DNA of 64,000 nt from Dokdonella sp. GTDB taxonomy: Bacteria > Pseudomonadota > Gammaproteobacteria > Xanthomonadales > Rhodanobacteraceae. The stretch covers positions 1 through 64,000 of the forward strand of contig JAHCAR010000009.1 in the NCBI GenBank assembly GCA_019634795.1, given 5' to 3'. Below the pieces are notes generated by a model. That model had not been told where the DNA came from. It ran no database searches and was given only the letters and a program-made list of their open reading frames with translations. The translations under genes and the position numbers were made by a program. This document shows, piece after piece, positions 1 through 8,335 of the stretch (its first letter is position 1; every line of letters begins with the position of its first letter).

Positions 1-381
1 GCTGAGCAGGTCAATCTCGGCGTCGTTGCCTGGAACGAGAAGGAAATGGAACGCTGGCGAAACGTCCTGGCTGCCTCGTCGCTGAAGGCGGTGAAGCAGT
101 GGACGTTTACCGTTCCGACGCGAGGCGAGCAGGCGGACCAGCCCTACTTTTTGGCGCGCGTGCCGATTGAATACGATATCCATCCCGAAGGGACGGCGAA
201 GCCGAGTAAGTATGGCGAATGGGCCACTTACATTCCGGGCCCCCGCAGTCCGAATCCATGGGACAAGGTGGAGGACAACCCCGGTTTTGCGCCCGACGCA
301 CTGGCGGCCAATGGCGGCGTTTACACCGGCGGTGGCTTGCGCCTGAAGTCGCCCTTGCAGGCAACGGTCGACGGCGGCTAG
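1..381 (+). CDS. C-terminal part of a TonB-like energy-transducer family protein (5' end cut off)
   Basis: The reading frame is open from the first base, so only the last 126 residues are visible. A stretch resembling the end of the TonB C-terminal domain is seen: alternating residues around LKAVKQWTFTVP followed by a short insert and ARVPIEYDI, which fits the helix-strand-strand pattern where TonB-like proteins end (typically A..A...W.F.P..., then V.V.F). After this, about 60 Gly/Pro-rich residues form an unusual tail. In the family this domain contacts outer-membrane receptors, but many lysobacterial members of unknown partner exist. The assignment rests on one short motif and is tentative. 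Confidence 0.45.
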   Translation, partial: AEQVNLGVVAWNEKEMERWRNVLAASSLKAVKQWTFTVPTRGEQADQPYFLARVPIEYDIHPEGTAKPSKYGEWATYIPGPRSPNPWDKVEDNPGFAPDALAANGGVYTGGGLRLKSPLQATVDGG

Positions 382-529
382 GGCGCTACGGTTGCGCTGA
401 AACGGTTGCGAAAGGTGGTCGGGCGCCTGCGCGCAGTTTCATCGTGGCCGCTCGTGCCAAGCGCATGAGTCGAGCGACCTCGCTTCATCGTCTGCGTGAC
501 TGAAGAGTGGATGCGGCGAAGCAGAAGCG

Positions 530-575
530 CCCTCATCCCCCTCCGGGACCTTCTCCCGCCAGCGGGAGAAGGAAA
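530..575. repeat. Degenerate palindromic intergenic repeat (CCTTCTCCCGC hairpin)
   Basis: CCTTCTCCCGC at 552-562 is followed after CA by its exact complement GCGGGAGAAGG, giving an 11-bp stem, preceded by CTCATCCCCCTCCGGGA. This is the same kind of repeat that sits inside lpd and aceF in this window (CCCTCTCCCG...CGGGAGAGGG), in a more diverged form. It lies between the TonB-like gene end and the convergent DUF3592 gene. No T-tract follows on either strand, so it is called a repeat rather than a terminator. Confidence 0.55.
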
Positions 576-582
576 ATCATCC

Positions 583-1020
583 TCAGTCGTCTCTGCTCGA
601 CCACAAAACGCTTTCGGGTCGGCTCGAAGTCAAACTGCCCGTGAGGCCACCGATGCCGAGCAGCAGGAGCGCGACCGGCCCCAACAGATCGATGAGCCAA
701 CTGTCTTCCCGCGCATCGGCTGGATCATCCGGCAAGTAGCGCACCGATCGGGAGTCGCCGGGTTTGCTGTGGGATAGCCACGCGCTTGCCCAATTCGTGC
801 GCATTTCCAGAGGCGGCCCGCCCGAGAGCGGCGTGTATCGCACCCGGACTCTTTCGGACAGGTCGAAGCCATCGTCATCATGGGTCAGCTGGCGGTCGAC
901 GCCAATCACTTCGCCAGATACCACTTCACCGTGGCGTCGAAACTCGATCGTGCGCTTGGCCATGTAGGCCGAGCCGCAAAGGCAGGCGACGCCGATGAGC
1001 AGGGAGAGGAACCGGTTCAC
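583..1020 (-). CDS. DUF3592-type small membrane protein
   Basis: 145 residues from a GTG start at 1020 (Val-Asn-Arg-Phe-Leu-Ser); the frame stays open far upstream but only this part has protein-like character. Two hydrophobic segments are seen at about residues 4-20 and 108-129. They bracket a hydrophilic beta-rich part containing the pattern GEVVSGEVIGVD, then VRVRYTPL and SVRYLPDDP, which matches the DUF3592 family (a beta domain between two membrane helices). The function of that family is unknown. It is transcribed divergently from the acyl-CoA synthetase gene. Confidence 0.6.
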   Translation of the reverse strand: MNRFLSLLIGVACLCGSAYMAKRTIEFRRHGEVVSGEVIGVDRQLTHDDDGFDLSERVRVRYTPLSGGPPLEMRTNWASAWLSHSKPGDSRSVRYLPDDPADAREDSWLIDLLGPVALLLLGIGGLTGSLTSSRPESVLWSSRDD

Positions 1021-1341
1021 GAAACCTCCGCAGGCGGTGTGCCCGGGACGATGGTAGCGCTTGCCGGGGCATAACCGTCCATTGGGCAGCCGTGAGGCAG
1101 GGCGTGGGGGCCACGTGGGTCCAGGCTCGAGACGCTGATCGAGGAGAAGCACGATCCGTCGCCGTGGTGCCCCGCTCGCATTTCGTGTCCGCCTGCGTGG
1201 CCGCCAGACCCGCATGCCTGCGCCGGTTGCCGATGCGAATGGGCCCCTGCGCCGGACCGCGTTCGATTGGCCGACTCTCTCGCCAGACCGGGCTCTGGGC
1301 GTAGACTGCCTGCGGCATCCCGACGGGAATCCTGGTCCAGC
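1021..1341. other. Divergent intergenic region, nothing recognised
   Basis: About 320 bases separate the divergent DUF3592 and acyl-CoA synthetase genes. Short open frames here have no recognisable domain, no ribosome binding site and overlap each other. Promoters for both flanking genes are expected here, but I see no clear -10/-35 pair or operator palindrome. Confidence 0.4.
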
Positions 1342-2910
1342 ATGGAAACCACCCTGACGCCCCTGGATTTCGCGCGCCGCGCGCGACGGCTGTATGCGGA
1401 TCGCGAGGCCGTGGTCGATGGCCCCAAGCGCTTCAGCTACCGCCAGTTCTTCGAGCGCTGCGACCGCTTTTCTTCGGCACTGCTCAAGCTCGGTGTCGTG
1501 CAGGGCGATCGCGTCGCCTACCTGGCGCCGAACACCCATCAGAACCTCGAGGGCTACTACGCGGTGCCGCAGATCGGCGCGGTGATCGTGCCGATGAACT
1601 ACCGCCTGACCGCCGATGACTTTGCCTACCTGATCAACCACAGCGGCGCGCGCGTGGTCTGTGTCGATCGCGACCATCTCGACGCGATCGACAGCGTGCG
1701 CGATCAACTGGCCGGGGTGATCGCATTCGTCGCCCTGGAAAATGCACGTGAGGGCTGGCTCGACTACGAGACCCTGCTGGCTCAGTCCGATGCGGGGTTC
1801 GAGCGGCCGGCCATCGCCGAGACCGATCTGCTTTCGATCAACTACACCAGCGGCACAACCTCGCACCCGAAAGGCGTGATGATCACGCATCGCAATGCGG
1901 CGCTGAACATGGTCGGCACGATGCTGCACATGCACCTCGGCGTGCGTGACCGCTACCTGTGGACGCTGCCGATGTTCCATGCCAACGGCTGGACGCATGT
2001 GTGGATCATGACCGCGGTGGGCGGCACCCATGTGTGCCTGCGCAAGGTCGATGCGCCGGGCATCTTCGAACGCATCGCCAGTGAACGGATCAGCTATTTC
2101 TGCGCCGCGCCGACCGTGCTGATCGCGATCGCCAATGCGCCCGAGTCCTTGCGCAAGGACGCACCGCGGGGCCTGCGCGTGATGACCGCCGGCGCGCCAC
2201 CGGCAGCGGCGACCATCGAGCGCATCGAGGGCGAGCTGGGCTGGAGCGTGACCCAGATCTATGGCCTGACCGAGACCGCGCCGCTGATCTGCATCTGCGA
2301 GCCGCTGCCCGAGCACGAGGTGCTGTCGGGTGCGCAGCGCGCGGTGATCAAGGCGCGCCAGGGCGTCGAGCCCTTGCTGACCTGCGAGCTGCGCGTGGTC
2401 GGCGATGACGGCGCCGAGGTGGCGCATGACGGCGCCAGCATGGGCGAGATCGTGGTCCGCGGCAATGTCGTCATGCGCGGTTACTACAACGATCCCGAGG
2501 CGACCGCGAAGGCGATTCGTGACGGCTGGTTCCACACCGGCGACGCCGCCGTGGTGCATCCTGATGGCTACCTGGAGATCCGCGACCGCATCAAGGACGT
2601 GATCATCTCCGGCGGCGAGAACATCTCGTCGGTGGAAGTCGAAGGCGTGCTGCTGCGCCACCCTGCCGTGCAGGAAGTGGCCATTGTCGGCCTGCCCCAC
2701 GAGCGCTGGGGCGAGGCCCCGCAGGCCTTCGTTGTGCTGCGCGCCGGCAGCTCCGCGACGGCCGACGAGATCCGCCAGTTTGCGCGCGAGCACCTCGCCC
2801 ATTTCAAGGTGCCGCAGGGCGTCACCTTCATCGATGAACTACCGAAGACTGCCACCGGCAAGATCCAGAAATACCTGCTGCGCGGCGGTGCCGCCATTGC
2901 CCGACAGTAG
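1342..2910 (+). CDS. Acyl-CoA synthetase (AMP-forming ligase, ANL superfamily)
   Basis: A 522-residue cytoplasmic enzyme that would activate a carboxylic acid with ATP to an acyl-adenylate and transfer it to CoA. The P-loop-like motif YTSGTTSHPKG is at about residues 168-178, the YGLTETAP motif is near the middle, the hinge GRxxR-like stretch is IRDRIKDVIISGGENISS, and the C-terminal catalytic lysine is in PKTATGKIQKYLLR (K about 507). Length and motifs are complete. The overall pattern is of the medium/long-chain fatty-acid ligase branch that also contains DMSP-CoA ligase-like proteins; the substrate cannot be read from sequence. The ATG at 1342 was chosen because the domain begins right after it; the frame is open further upstream, but that part lacks a conserved look. 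Confidence 0.9.
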   Translation: METTLTPLDFARRARRLYADREAVVDGPKRFSYRQFFERCDRFSSALLKLGVVQGDRVAYLAPNTHQNLEGYYAVPQIGAVIVPMNYRLTADDFAYLINHSGARVVCVDRDHLDAIDSVRDQLAGVIAFVALENAREGWLDYETLLAQSDAGFERPAIAETDLLSINYTSGTTSHPKGVMITHRNAALNMVGTMLHMHLGVRDRYLWTLPMFHANGWTHVWIMTAVGGTHVCLRKVDAPGIFERIASERISYFCAAPTVLIAIANAPESLRKDAPRGLRVMTAGAPPAAATIERIEGELGWSVTQIYGLTETAPLICICEPLPEHEVLSGAQRAVIKARQGVEPLLTCELRVVGDDGAEVAHDGASMGEIVVRGNVVMRGYYNDPEATAKAIRDGWFHTGDAAVVHPDGYLEIRDRIKDVIISGGENISSVEVEGVLLRHPAVQEVAIVGLPHERWGEAPQAFVVLRAGSSATADEIRQFAREHLAHFKVPQGVTFIDELPKTATGKIQKYLLRGGAAIARQ

Positions 2911-3227
2911 ATTCAAGCGCTTCCTCGCGATGCCTTGCGCGATGCCTTGATCGACGTTTTGCGCGGCGAATGCCCCCGCGATGACGCGCCTCGCTGGACT
3001 CACGGATCAGGCGACTTGTCGGTCGTTTCAGCGGATTTCCGGCAGAAAATCCGAGGTCCGGAAGATTGCCGGGGCCCCATGCATGTGGAGGCTCGCGAGC
3101 CAAGGCTCCATGGTCGTGCCAATGGCGACCTGCAAACCAATGTGCCGTAGCGTGCATTGCGCCTTGCCCTGCCAGCGCGCAGGGCGGACACTTCCGCTCG
3201 GGGCCAGCGAGATCCGGGGGGGATCCG
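2911..3227. other. Intergenic region without a recognisable gene
   Basis: 317 bases between the acyl-CoA synthetase and the response regulator, both on the plus strand. Small overlapping open frames on both strands show no domain or start signal. No long hairpin with a T-tract was seen. Confidence 0.4.
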
Positions 3228-3743
3228 ATGAGCATATCCAGCTTTTTCAGGCGCTGGTTTGGCCGCGTCGAAGCCAAACCGGAGCGCCGCGAGCAGCCGC
3301 GCACGCGGGCGCGCGAAGGCACCGTGGTACTGGTCATCGATGATTCGAAGACCATTCTTGCGCTGATGCGCAAGATGCTCACGGAGAACTACTTCCTCGT
3401 GCTCGAGGCACTCGATGCCGAAACCGGAATCGAGATCGCGCGCGAAAGGAAACCCGACCTGATCTTCCTCGACATCGTGCTGCCCGGCATGAATGGATTT
3501 GCCGCCTTGCGCATCCTGCGCCGCGACCCGAATACCCGGAACATCCCGGTCATCATGATCAGCGGCAACGCCGAGGCGGCCGAACAGTTCTATGCACAGC
3601 GCATCGGTGCGGATGATTTCATGAAGAAGCCGTTCTCACGCCCGGAACTGTTCGCCCGGATCGAGCGCTTGTTCGATGGCGATGACGTGATGCGCCGCCG
3701 CAGCATGCGACCGGCGGTGGAGCGCAATCCGAGCCCGGAATGA
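3228..3743 (+). CDS. Single-domain response regulator, PilG/PilH (CheY) type
   Basis: 171 residues: a basic N-terminal extension of about 30 residues, then a receiver domain. Receiver signature residues are present: acidic pair D38/D39 (VIDDSK), phospho-acceptor D82 (IFLDIVLPG), S112 in the Thr/Ser position (MISG), and the lysine in KKP (133-134). There is no output domain. The pattern (DIVLPGMNGF, ISGN, FMKKPF) resembles the twitching-motility regulators PilG/PilH. No pil or che genes lie beside it here, so its kinase is presumably encoded elsewhere. The ATG at 3228 follows a GGGGGGA Shine-Dalgarno-like stretch. A long hairpin repeat begins 18 bases after the stop codon. Confidence 0.85.
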   Translation: MSISSFFRRWFGRVEAKPERREQPRTRAREGTVVLVIDDSKTILALMRKMLTENYFLVLEALDAETGIEIARERKPDLIFLDIVLPGMNGFAALRILRRDPNTRNIPVIMISGNAEAAEQFYAQRIGADDFMKKPFSRPELFARIERLFDGDDVMRRRSMRPAVERNPSPE

Positions 3744-3761
3744 GCGGGGTCGGGAAGAAGA

Positions 3762-3817
3762 GAAGAAGGGGGTCAGAGACCGTTTTCCAGCGATAACGGT
3801 CTCTGACCCCCTTCTTC
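3762..3817. repeat. Long hairpin repeat, copy 1 (GGGGTCAGAGACCGTT family)
   Basis: Arms 3762-3784 and 3795-3817 are perfectly complementary over 23 bp, with a 10-base loop. The core arm GGGGTCAGAGACCGTT is shared with copies at 7322-7374 and 15745-15796. It lies 18 bases after the response-regulator stop and before the sigma-factor gene. It could act as a transcription terminator or mRNA 3' stabiliser. The loops of the three copies differ while the arms are conserved. Confidence 0.85.
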
Positions 3818-3933
3818 CGCAAGCGCCCTGTCGCAGGCCTCGTTGCAGCACAATCGTCATCGGTACACGGGCAGCATTTGACCCCGAATGGCATGCTGCG
3901 TCGATCAAGCGTGCATTGACGGGCGAAAACGCG

Positions 3934-4593
3934 ATGATCGCGATGACGGAACTGGCAAAGACGTTTTTCGAACTCCCGGCCTTCGACGGTTTGCGCTGGG
4001 GCCGATACCTGTCGAAGCAGGCGGCCGCTGCCGAGCGCCCGGACCCTCGTTCCGATGAGGCCCTGATGCGGGACTGGCAAGCGGGTGACCCGACGTCCTT
4101 CCCCCTGCTTTATTCGCGTTTCGCCGACCGCCTGTTCCGCTTCGTTCTGCGCATGGCGGGGAGTCGTGCCGAAGCCGAGGAAGTCTGCCAGGAGTCGTGG
4201 ATGGCGGTCGTCAATGGACTCGAGCGCTATCGGCCCGATGCGCGCTTCGTCACCTACCTGTTTTCGATTGCGCATCGTCGCTCGATCGATCGCCGACGTC
4301 GCGACATGCGCCATCGCGAGGAAGGATCGGATACGTTCGATGCGCTGGATCTGCCCGATGAAGACGCGTTGGCACCCGAACGGATCGCCCATAGCGCACA
4401 GAACGTGGCTGCCCTGCTGGCCGCGATCGATGAACTTCCACCGCTGCAGCGTGAGGCCTTCCTGATGCAAGCGGAAGGCGGCCTGAGCCTCGACGAGATC
4501 GCCACCGCGACCGGCGCGGCGCGCGAAGCGGTCAAGAGCCGCTTGCGCTACGCGCTTCGTCGCCTGCGCGCCGCGCTTGGAGAACAGCCATGA
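3934..4593 (+). CDS. ECF-family RNA polymerase sigma factor
   Basis: 219 residues from ATG 3934 (ATG 3943 and an upstream TTG 3916 are in frame; none has a strong ribosome binding site). A sigma-70 region 2 spans about residues 54-124, with DRLFRFVLRM, EAEEVCQESW and the -10-contacting stretch FVTYLFSIAHRRSIDRRRR. A region 4 helix-turn-helix spans about 160-212 (LPPLQREAFLMQ, LSLDEIATATG, VKSRLRYALRRLR). The intermediate sigma domains are missing, as in group 4 (ECF) factors. The stop codon overlaps the next gene by 4 bases (ATGA), which indicates translational coupling with a membrane protein that probably restrains it. Targets are unknown. Confidence 0.9.
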   Translation: MIAMTELAKTFFELPAFDGLRWGRYLSKQAAAAERPDPRSDEALMRDWQAGDPTSFPLLYSRFADRLFRFVLRMAGSRAEAEEVCQESWMAVVNGLERYRPDARFVTYLFSIAHRRSIDRRRRDMRHREEGSDTFDALDLPDEDALAPERIAHSAQNVAALLAAIDELPPLQREAFLMQAEGGLSLDEIATATGAAREAVKSRLRYALRRLRAALGEQP

Positions 4594-4958
4594 ACGATAA
4601 CGACGACGATGCGCTGATGCGTCTCTACCGCGGCGCTGCGCGCGAAAAGTCCCCGACTCATCTGGACGCGCGCATTCTCCAGGCGGCGGCGCGCCATGCG
4701 CGCGTGCGCCGGGTCCATCTGCGCCTGCGCAAGCTCGCGATCGCCGCGGCGGTTGCCGGACTTGCCATCGCGATTCCGCGCTGGGTCGCGCACGAATCGA
4801 CCGCGACACCTGACCGCGCCGCACCCGCCATCGCGCGCAACTCGGCACTGGCCCAGGCCGTGATGGATCTTCAGGCCCCCGAGATGACCCGATCCAGCGT
4901 GACCCGCTGTCTGTTGCGCAGCGACCTGTGCGCAAACGAATTGGCAAACCGCCGTTGA
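4590..4958 (+). CDS. Small membrane protein coupled to the ECF sigma factor; candidate anti-sigma factor
   Basis: 122 residues, ATGA overlap with the sigma gene. A basic cytoplasmic N-terminal half (about 45 residues) is followed by a single hydrophobic segment at about residues 49-66 (LAIAAAVAGLAIAIP) and a mostly hydrophilic periplasmic tail that contains two cysteines near the C-terminus. This topology and position fit an anti-sigma factor. I do not see the zinc-binding H-x3-C-x2-C motif of ZAS-type anti-sigmas, so if it is one it belongs to another class. Role by position, not by homology. Confidence 0.55.
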   Translation: MNDNDDDALMRLYRGAAREKSPTHLDARILQAAARHARVRRVHLRLRKLAIAAAVAGLAIAIPRWVAHESTATPDRAAPAIARNSALAQAVMDLQAPEMTRSSVTRCLLRSDLCANELANRR

Positions 4959-4977
4959 TTCGCAAGGAGAAACACGT

Positions 4978-5619
4978 ATGCGATATTCGATCCTGCTGGC
5001 CGTGACCCTGACCTGTTTCGCAGCGAACCCGGCATCGGCGCAGTACACCTCGAGCCGAGGTGCCGAGATCAATCCCTACATCTGGGGCGTGCCCAAGGGC
5101 TGGACCACGGGAGGCAATGCCGAGCTTCGTTACGGCACCGTGATCGGCGGCATTCCGGGCGGCAAACGGGCTGCGCTGCTCCTGCAGGCCCGCGGCATGG
5201 CCGAGAACGACTTCGGCACCCTGATGCAGTCGATCTCCGCGGACGCGTATCTGGGTCGACGCGTGCGCCTGTCGGCAATGGTCAGCGCCGACAGCAATCT
5301 GGCCGCAAACCGGATAGCGCTGTGGATGCGCGTCAATGACGCTTCCGGCAAGGTTGCAGCGATCGACGACATGGAAACACGATCGATCCCGGCCGGACAG
5401 GGATGGCAACGCCAGGAAGTCGTGCTCGATGTCCCCAACGGCGCCGCCTCGATCACGTTCGGCATCCTGCTGACCGGTAGCCCGAAGGGCCACTGCTGCG
5501 GGATCGTCAAGGTTTCCGACTTCAACCTCGACATCGTCGGCAACGACGTGCCGACGACGGCACCTCCGCTCGAGTCCCTGCCTCGTTCACCGGTCAATCT
5601 CGATTTCAGCCAGCTTTGA
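4978..5619 (+). CDS. Exported beta-sandwich (carbohydrate-binding-like) protein in the sigma-factor operon
   Basis: 213 residues with a clear signal peptide ending at ANPASAQ (about residue 22). The mature part has the pattern of a jelly-roll-like domain that I recall at the end of some AraC/GyrI-like regulators and some S41 peptidases: GTLMQSISADAYLGRRVRLS, then a conserved tryptophan (LWMRVND), a DDMETRSI segment, WQRQEVVLDVP, ITFGILLTG and a terminal VSDFNLDIVG. It starts 19 bases after the anti-sigma-like gene with an AAGGAGAAA ribosome binding site, so it is probably co-transcribed. It could be a periplasmic ligand sensor for the sigma system or simply a target. A Cys-Cys pair (HCCG) sits late in the domain. 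Confidence 0.55.
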   Translation: MRYSILLAVTLTCFAANPASAQYTSSRGAEINPYIWGVPKGWTTGGNAELRYGTVIGGIPGGKRAALLLQARGMAENDFGTLMQSISADAYLGRRVRLSAMVSADSNLAANRIALWMRVNDASGKVAAIDDMETRSIPAGQGWQRQEVVLDVPNGAASITFGILLTGSPKGHCCGIVKVSDFNLDIVGNDVPTTAPPLESLPRSPVNLDFSQL

Positions 5620-5734
5620 GCGAGCGCTGTTCAAACGGCCCGGCGCTCATGACGGAAGTGACGCGAACCACCCATGGCATGCAGGAAGTACTCGCCGTGA
5701 GGCCGGATTCAGGTCTGCGGCGGGGTACGGATCG

Positions 5735-7291
5735 CTATTGCTCGTAGGCGCCGAGGTCGATCTGCGCGCCCTGGATGCGCGCCTGGCCGGCGACATCGCG
5801 TGTTCCGACGATGGCCGTACCGAGGTTCAGGCCGGCGCCAACGGCCGGTGATGCCGGCAGCACCCGCAGGTCCGGTGTGGCCGTGTCGACGAATTGCGGA
5901 TTGGCGGAGACCGCGCCCGCGTCCTGGCCACTGCCGCCGACATAGCCGGGCAGCGTGTTGTACTCGACACCCTTCCAGATCCAGGCCGGTGTAGCGGCGC
6001 CGGCGTAGTAGAGGTTGCGATCCATCGCCGCGGGATTGGCCGTGTCTGCCGTGAACGCATTGACCAGAACGCCACTGGCGCTGGCACGGACGATGTTGTT
6101 CTTGAACACGTTGTCGGTGGCGTGGAACTGGATCTGGAACTCGCCGCTGTAGGTATCGGCGCGGTCGTTGTCGTAGAGCGTGTTGTTGACGATCGTGACG
6201 CGCTCGCTGCCACCGACGTTGGCCGCATAGCCGCCGATCGAGATGCCGACCGAGTTGCCGGCGTAGACGAGATTGCTGCGCACGATCACGTCGCTGCTCG
6301 TGCGGCCTGAATGCTCGCTGGCGACCTCGATGCCGATATCGACGTGGTGGACGATGTTGCGCTCGATCACGATGCGCGTACTGCCGTCGATGTAGATGCC
6401 ATCGGCCGCGTACTCGTTGCCGTAGGCCGGATTGCCGAACGAGCTGATGTTGTAGACGAGGTTGTCGGCGATCAGGCCGTCGCGGGCCTGGTCGACGCTC
6501 GGATCGGGGGCGACGCCCTCGAAGCCGATCGCGCCGATCGCGATGTTGTTGGTGTCGTGGACCGTGTTGCCGACGATCTGCCAGTGCTCGACATTGCCGT
6601 CGAGCGAGAACGATTCGCTGCAGCCGAGCACGAGATGGTCGATCTCGTTGCCGGCGATCACGAGCTCGCTGATCGAGGTCGCAAGGCGCGTGCCATCGAC
6701 CTTGAGCCCGAACGCATTCGCCGCGCAGCCCGAGGCCGTGGTCTTGATGTCGTGGATGTGGTTTCCGATCAGGCGGATGCCGTGGCCGGCGCCGGTCACG
6801 TACAGTCCGATAGGAACCTGCGCGGTCGAGGCGGTCGTGTAGTTGCGCAGCTCGAACCCGCGCACGACGACGCGGCTGACGTCTTCGAGCGTGATCAGTC
6901 CCCACTGCCCGCCGGGGATCGACAATCCGGTTCCGTCAAGAATCGGCTGTTCGCCAGGATACGCTTCGACAACGATCTCGCCACCGAGGTCGGAGCCGCC
7001 GCTCGTGATCGACAGCCGTTCGTTGTAGACACCGCCGCGGGCGCAGACCGTGTCGCCCGCGCCAACGTGGTCGGCCGCATATTGCAGGTGTCGCCATGGC
7101 AGCGACGCGGTGCCGGCGTTGGCATCGCTGCCGTTGGTCGCGACATAGCGGACCGTGCCCGAACGGATCTCGAAGCCGGTTTCGAGCAGGGTGTCACCCG
7201 GGATTGGACACGCGCCGGCCGTGCTCGCCAGCAGGACCGAGGCCATCGCCATCCGTTTCGCTGCCGGACAATGGGTCTTCGAATGCTTCAT
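5735..7291 (-). CDS. Secreted right-handed parallel beta-helix protein
   Basis: 518 residues from ATG 7291, chosen because it begins a signal peptide (MKHSKTHCPAAKRMAMASVL, cleaved near AGA); an in-frame ATG at 7318 would lengthen it by 9 residues. After CPIPGDTLLETGFE the chain has the RYVATNGSDANAGTASLPW stretch typical of surface proteins whose first beta-helix turn follows. Many 20-30 residue repeats with NxVxxNxxxxI character follow (for example IRLIGNHIHDI, IVIERNIVHHVDIGIEV, VTIVNNTLYDN), as in pectate-lyase-like and DUF1565/NosD folds. No catalytic residues can be assigned. The C-terminus (IDLGAYEQ) is the usual end of such proteins. A long hairpin repeat lies just upstream of the start. 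Confidence 0.8.
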   Translation of the reverse strand: MKHSKTHCPAAKRMAMASVLLASTAGACPIPGDTLLETGFEIRSGTVRYVATNGSDANAGTASLPWRHLQYAADHVGAGDTVCARGGVYNERLSITSGGSDLGGEIVVEAYPGEQPILDGTGLSIPGGQWGLITLEDVSRVVVRGFELRNYTTASTAQVPIGLYVTGAGHGIRLIGNHIHDIKTTASGCAANAFGLKVDGTRLATSISELVIAGNEIDHLVLGCSESFSLDGNVEHWQIVGNTVHDTNNIAIGAIGFEGVAPDPSVDQARDGLIADNLVYNISSFGNPAYGNEYAADGIYIDGSTRIVIERNIVHHVDIGIEVASEHSGRTSSDVIVRSNLVYAGNSVGISIGGYAANVGGSERVTIVNNTLYDNDRADTYSGEFQIQFHATDNVFKNNIVRASASGVLVNAFTADTANPAAMDRNLYYAGAATPAWIWKGVEYNTLPGYVGGSGQDAGAVSANPQFVDTATPDLRVLPASPAVGAGLNLGTAIVGTRDVAGQARIQGAQIDLGAYEQ

Positions 7292-7321
7292 CGCGCCAGA
7301 GTGCAACAGGGCCACCATTCA

Positions 7322-7374
7322 AAAACGGGGTCAGAGACCGTTAGCTTACCGGTAATGGTCTCTGACCCCGTTTT
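7322..7374. repeat. Long hairpin repeat, copy 2 (GGGGTCAGAGACCGTT family)
   Basis: Arms 7322-7342 and 7354-7374 pair over 21 bp with one G/T wobble, with an 11-base loop unlike those of the other copies. Unlike copies 1 and 3, it lies in a divergent region, 30 bases upstream of the beta-helix gene start (7291) and about 130 bases upstream of the CHAD gene. Confidence 0.85.
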
Positions 7375-7505
7375 CACGGGTCGCTGCTGCAGCTTGATCG
7401 TTCGGCGGCGGCTGGGCCGTCCCCGCTTGACCTCGGTCAACGCACGGGCACGAAGGCCGAGTAGCGTCTGGGGACTGGACAACCCTTCCCCGTCCGGGGG
7501 TCCCG

Positions 7506-8321
7506 ATGGCCAAGCCGCTGCGCATTGAAGCTGACTTGAATTTGTCGCCGGGTGCGCGGCTGCAAGCCTTTGCCCATGAACAGTTGCGGCTGGCCGAGCT
7601 GCACCTCGCGCGGCAGGGTGCGGAACTTCACGATGGCGTCCATCAGGCGCGCAAGTGCCTGCGGCGCACGCGGGCGACGCTCGCCCTGGGCTCGGCTGCG
7701 CTCGACTCCCGCGTGGACCGGATCGACGACGAACTCGGGCGCCTGTGCCGTGGCCTGTCGTCGCTGCGCGATACGCAGGCGCTGGTCGATGCGATCGACC
7801 GCTTCGCCATCGGTGCGGCCGCGCCGATCCGCAAGACCCTGCGCGAAGCACGGGCATCCGCGCTCGTGCACCGGGACCTGGCCATGGATCGTGCGCTGGC
7901 GCGCGATTCCGGATTTGCCGCGCGCCGCCGTCGCCTCTTCGCCGTCATCAAGCGCGTGGCGTTGCTGGACTGGAAAACGGTCCATCCGCGAGACGTGATC
8001 AGGGCGATACAGCGCGGCGAGCGGCGCCTGGAGAAAGCGCACCGGCGCGCGAGGAAGCATCCCGATCGGGACGCCAGCTGGCACATCTACCGACGACGCC
8101 TGCGCCGGCTCAAGGAGCAGGATTCGATCCTGGCCGAAATTCAACCCGGCCTACATCACCTCGCCCATGAGCTCGGCCACCAGGCGCGCATCCTCGGCGA
8201 ATCGCAGGACGACGTGCTGGTGCTGAGGTACTGCCGCAGGAGTGCTCCGTTCAATGCGCAGCAACGCATGGTCTTGCGACAACTCGCGCGGGAACGATTG
8301 AAAAGCGTTCGCGACGAATGA
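7506..8321 (+). CDS. CHAD domain protein
   Basis: 271 residues, almost all one CHAD domain: an alpha-helical fold with conserved histidines and many basic residues that is known to bind polyphosphate. Characteristic stretches are HDGVHQARKCLRRTRATL at about residue 41, and later the second half-repeat with WHIYRRRLRRLKEQ and LAHELGHQARILGESQDDV. There is no CYTH (triphosphatase) domain attached, so it is a stand-alone CHAD protein. No polyphosphate kinase or phosphatase gene is adjacent. ATG 7506 is close to the domain start; just before it lies a short CCCCGTCCGGGG palindrome. Confidence 0.85.
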   Translation: MAKPLRIEADLNLSPGARLQAFAHEQLRLAELHLARQGAELHDGVHQARKCLRRTRATLALGSAALDSRVDRIDDELGRLCRGLSSLRDTQALVDAIDRFAIGAAAPIRKTLREARASALVHRDLAMDRALARDSGFAARRRRLFAVIKRVALLDWKTVHPRDVIRAIQRGERRLEKAHRRARKHPDRDASWHIYRRRLRRLKEQDSILAEIQPGLHHLAHELGHQARILGESQDDVLVLRYCRRSAPFNAQQRMVLRQLARERLKSVRDE

Positions 8322-8335
8322 CCGCGCGGAGCGGC

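Noticed and set aside
1021-2802. Very long minus-strand open frame continuing upstream of the DUF3592 gene
   Set aside because: It is the antisense shadow of the acyl-CoA synthetase; only the part after GTG 1020 has membrane-protein character and family motifs.
3619-5493. 624-residue minus-strand open frame across the sigma-factor operon
   Set aside because: Antisense to three well-supported plus-strand genes, with His/Arg/Gln-rich composition typical of reversed GC-rich coding DNA.
6311-7528. 405-residue plus-strand frame opposite the beta-helix gene
   Set aside because: Asp/Val/Ala-rich shadow; the opposite strand has a signal peptide and beta-helix repeats.
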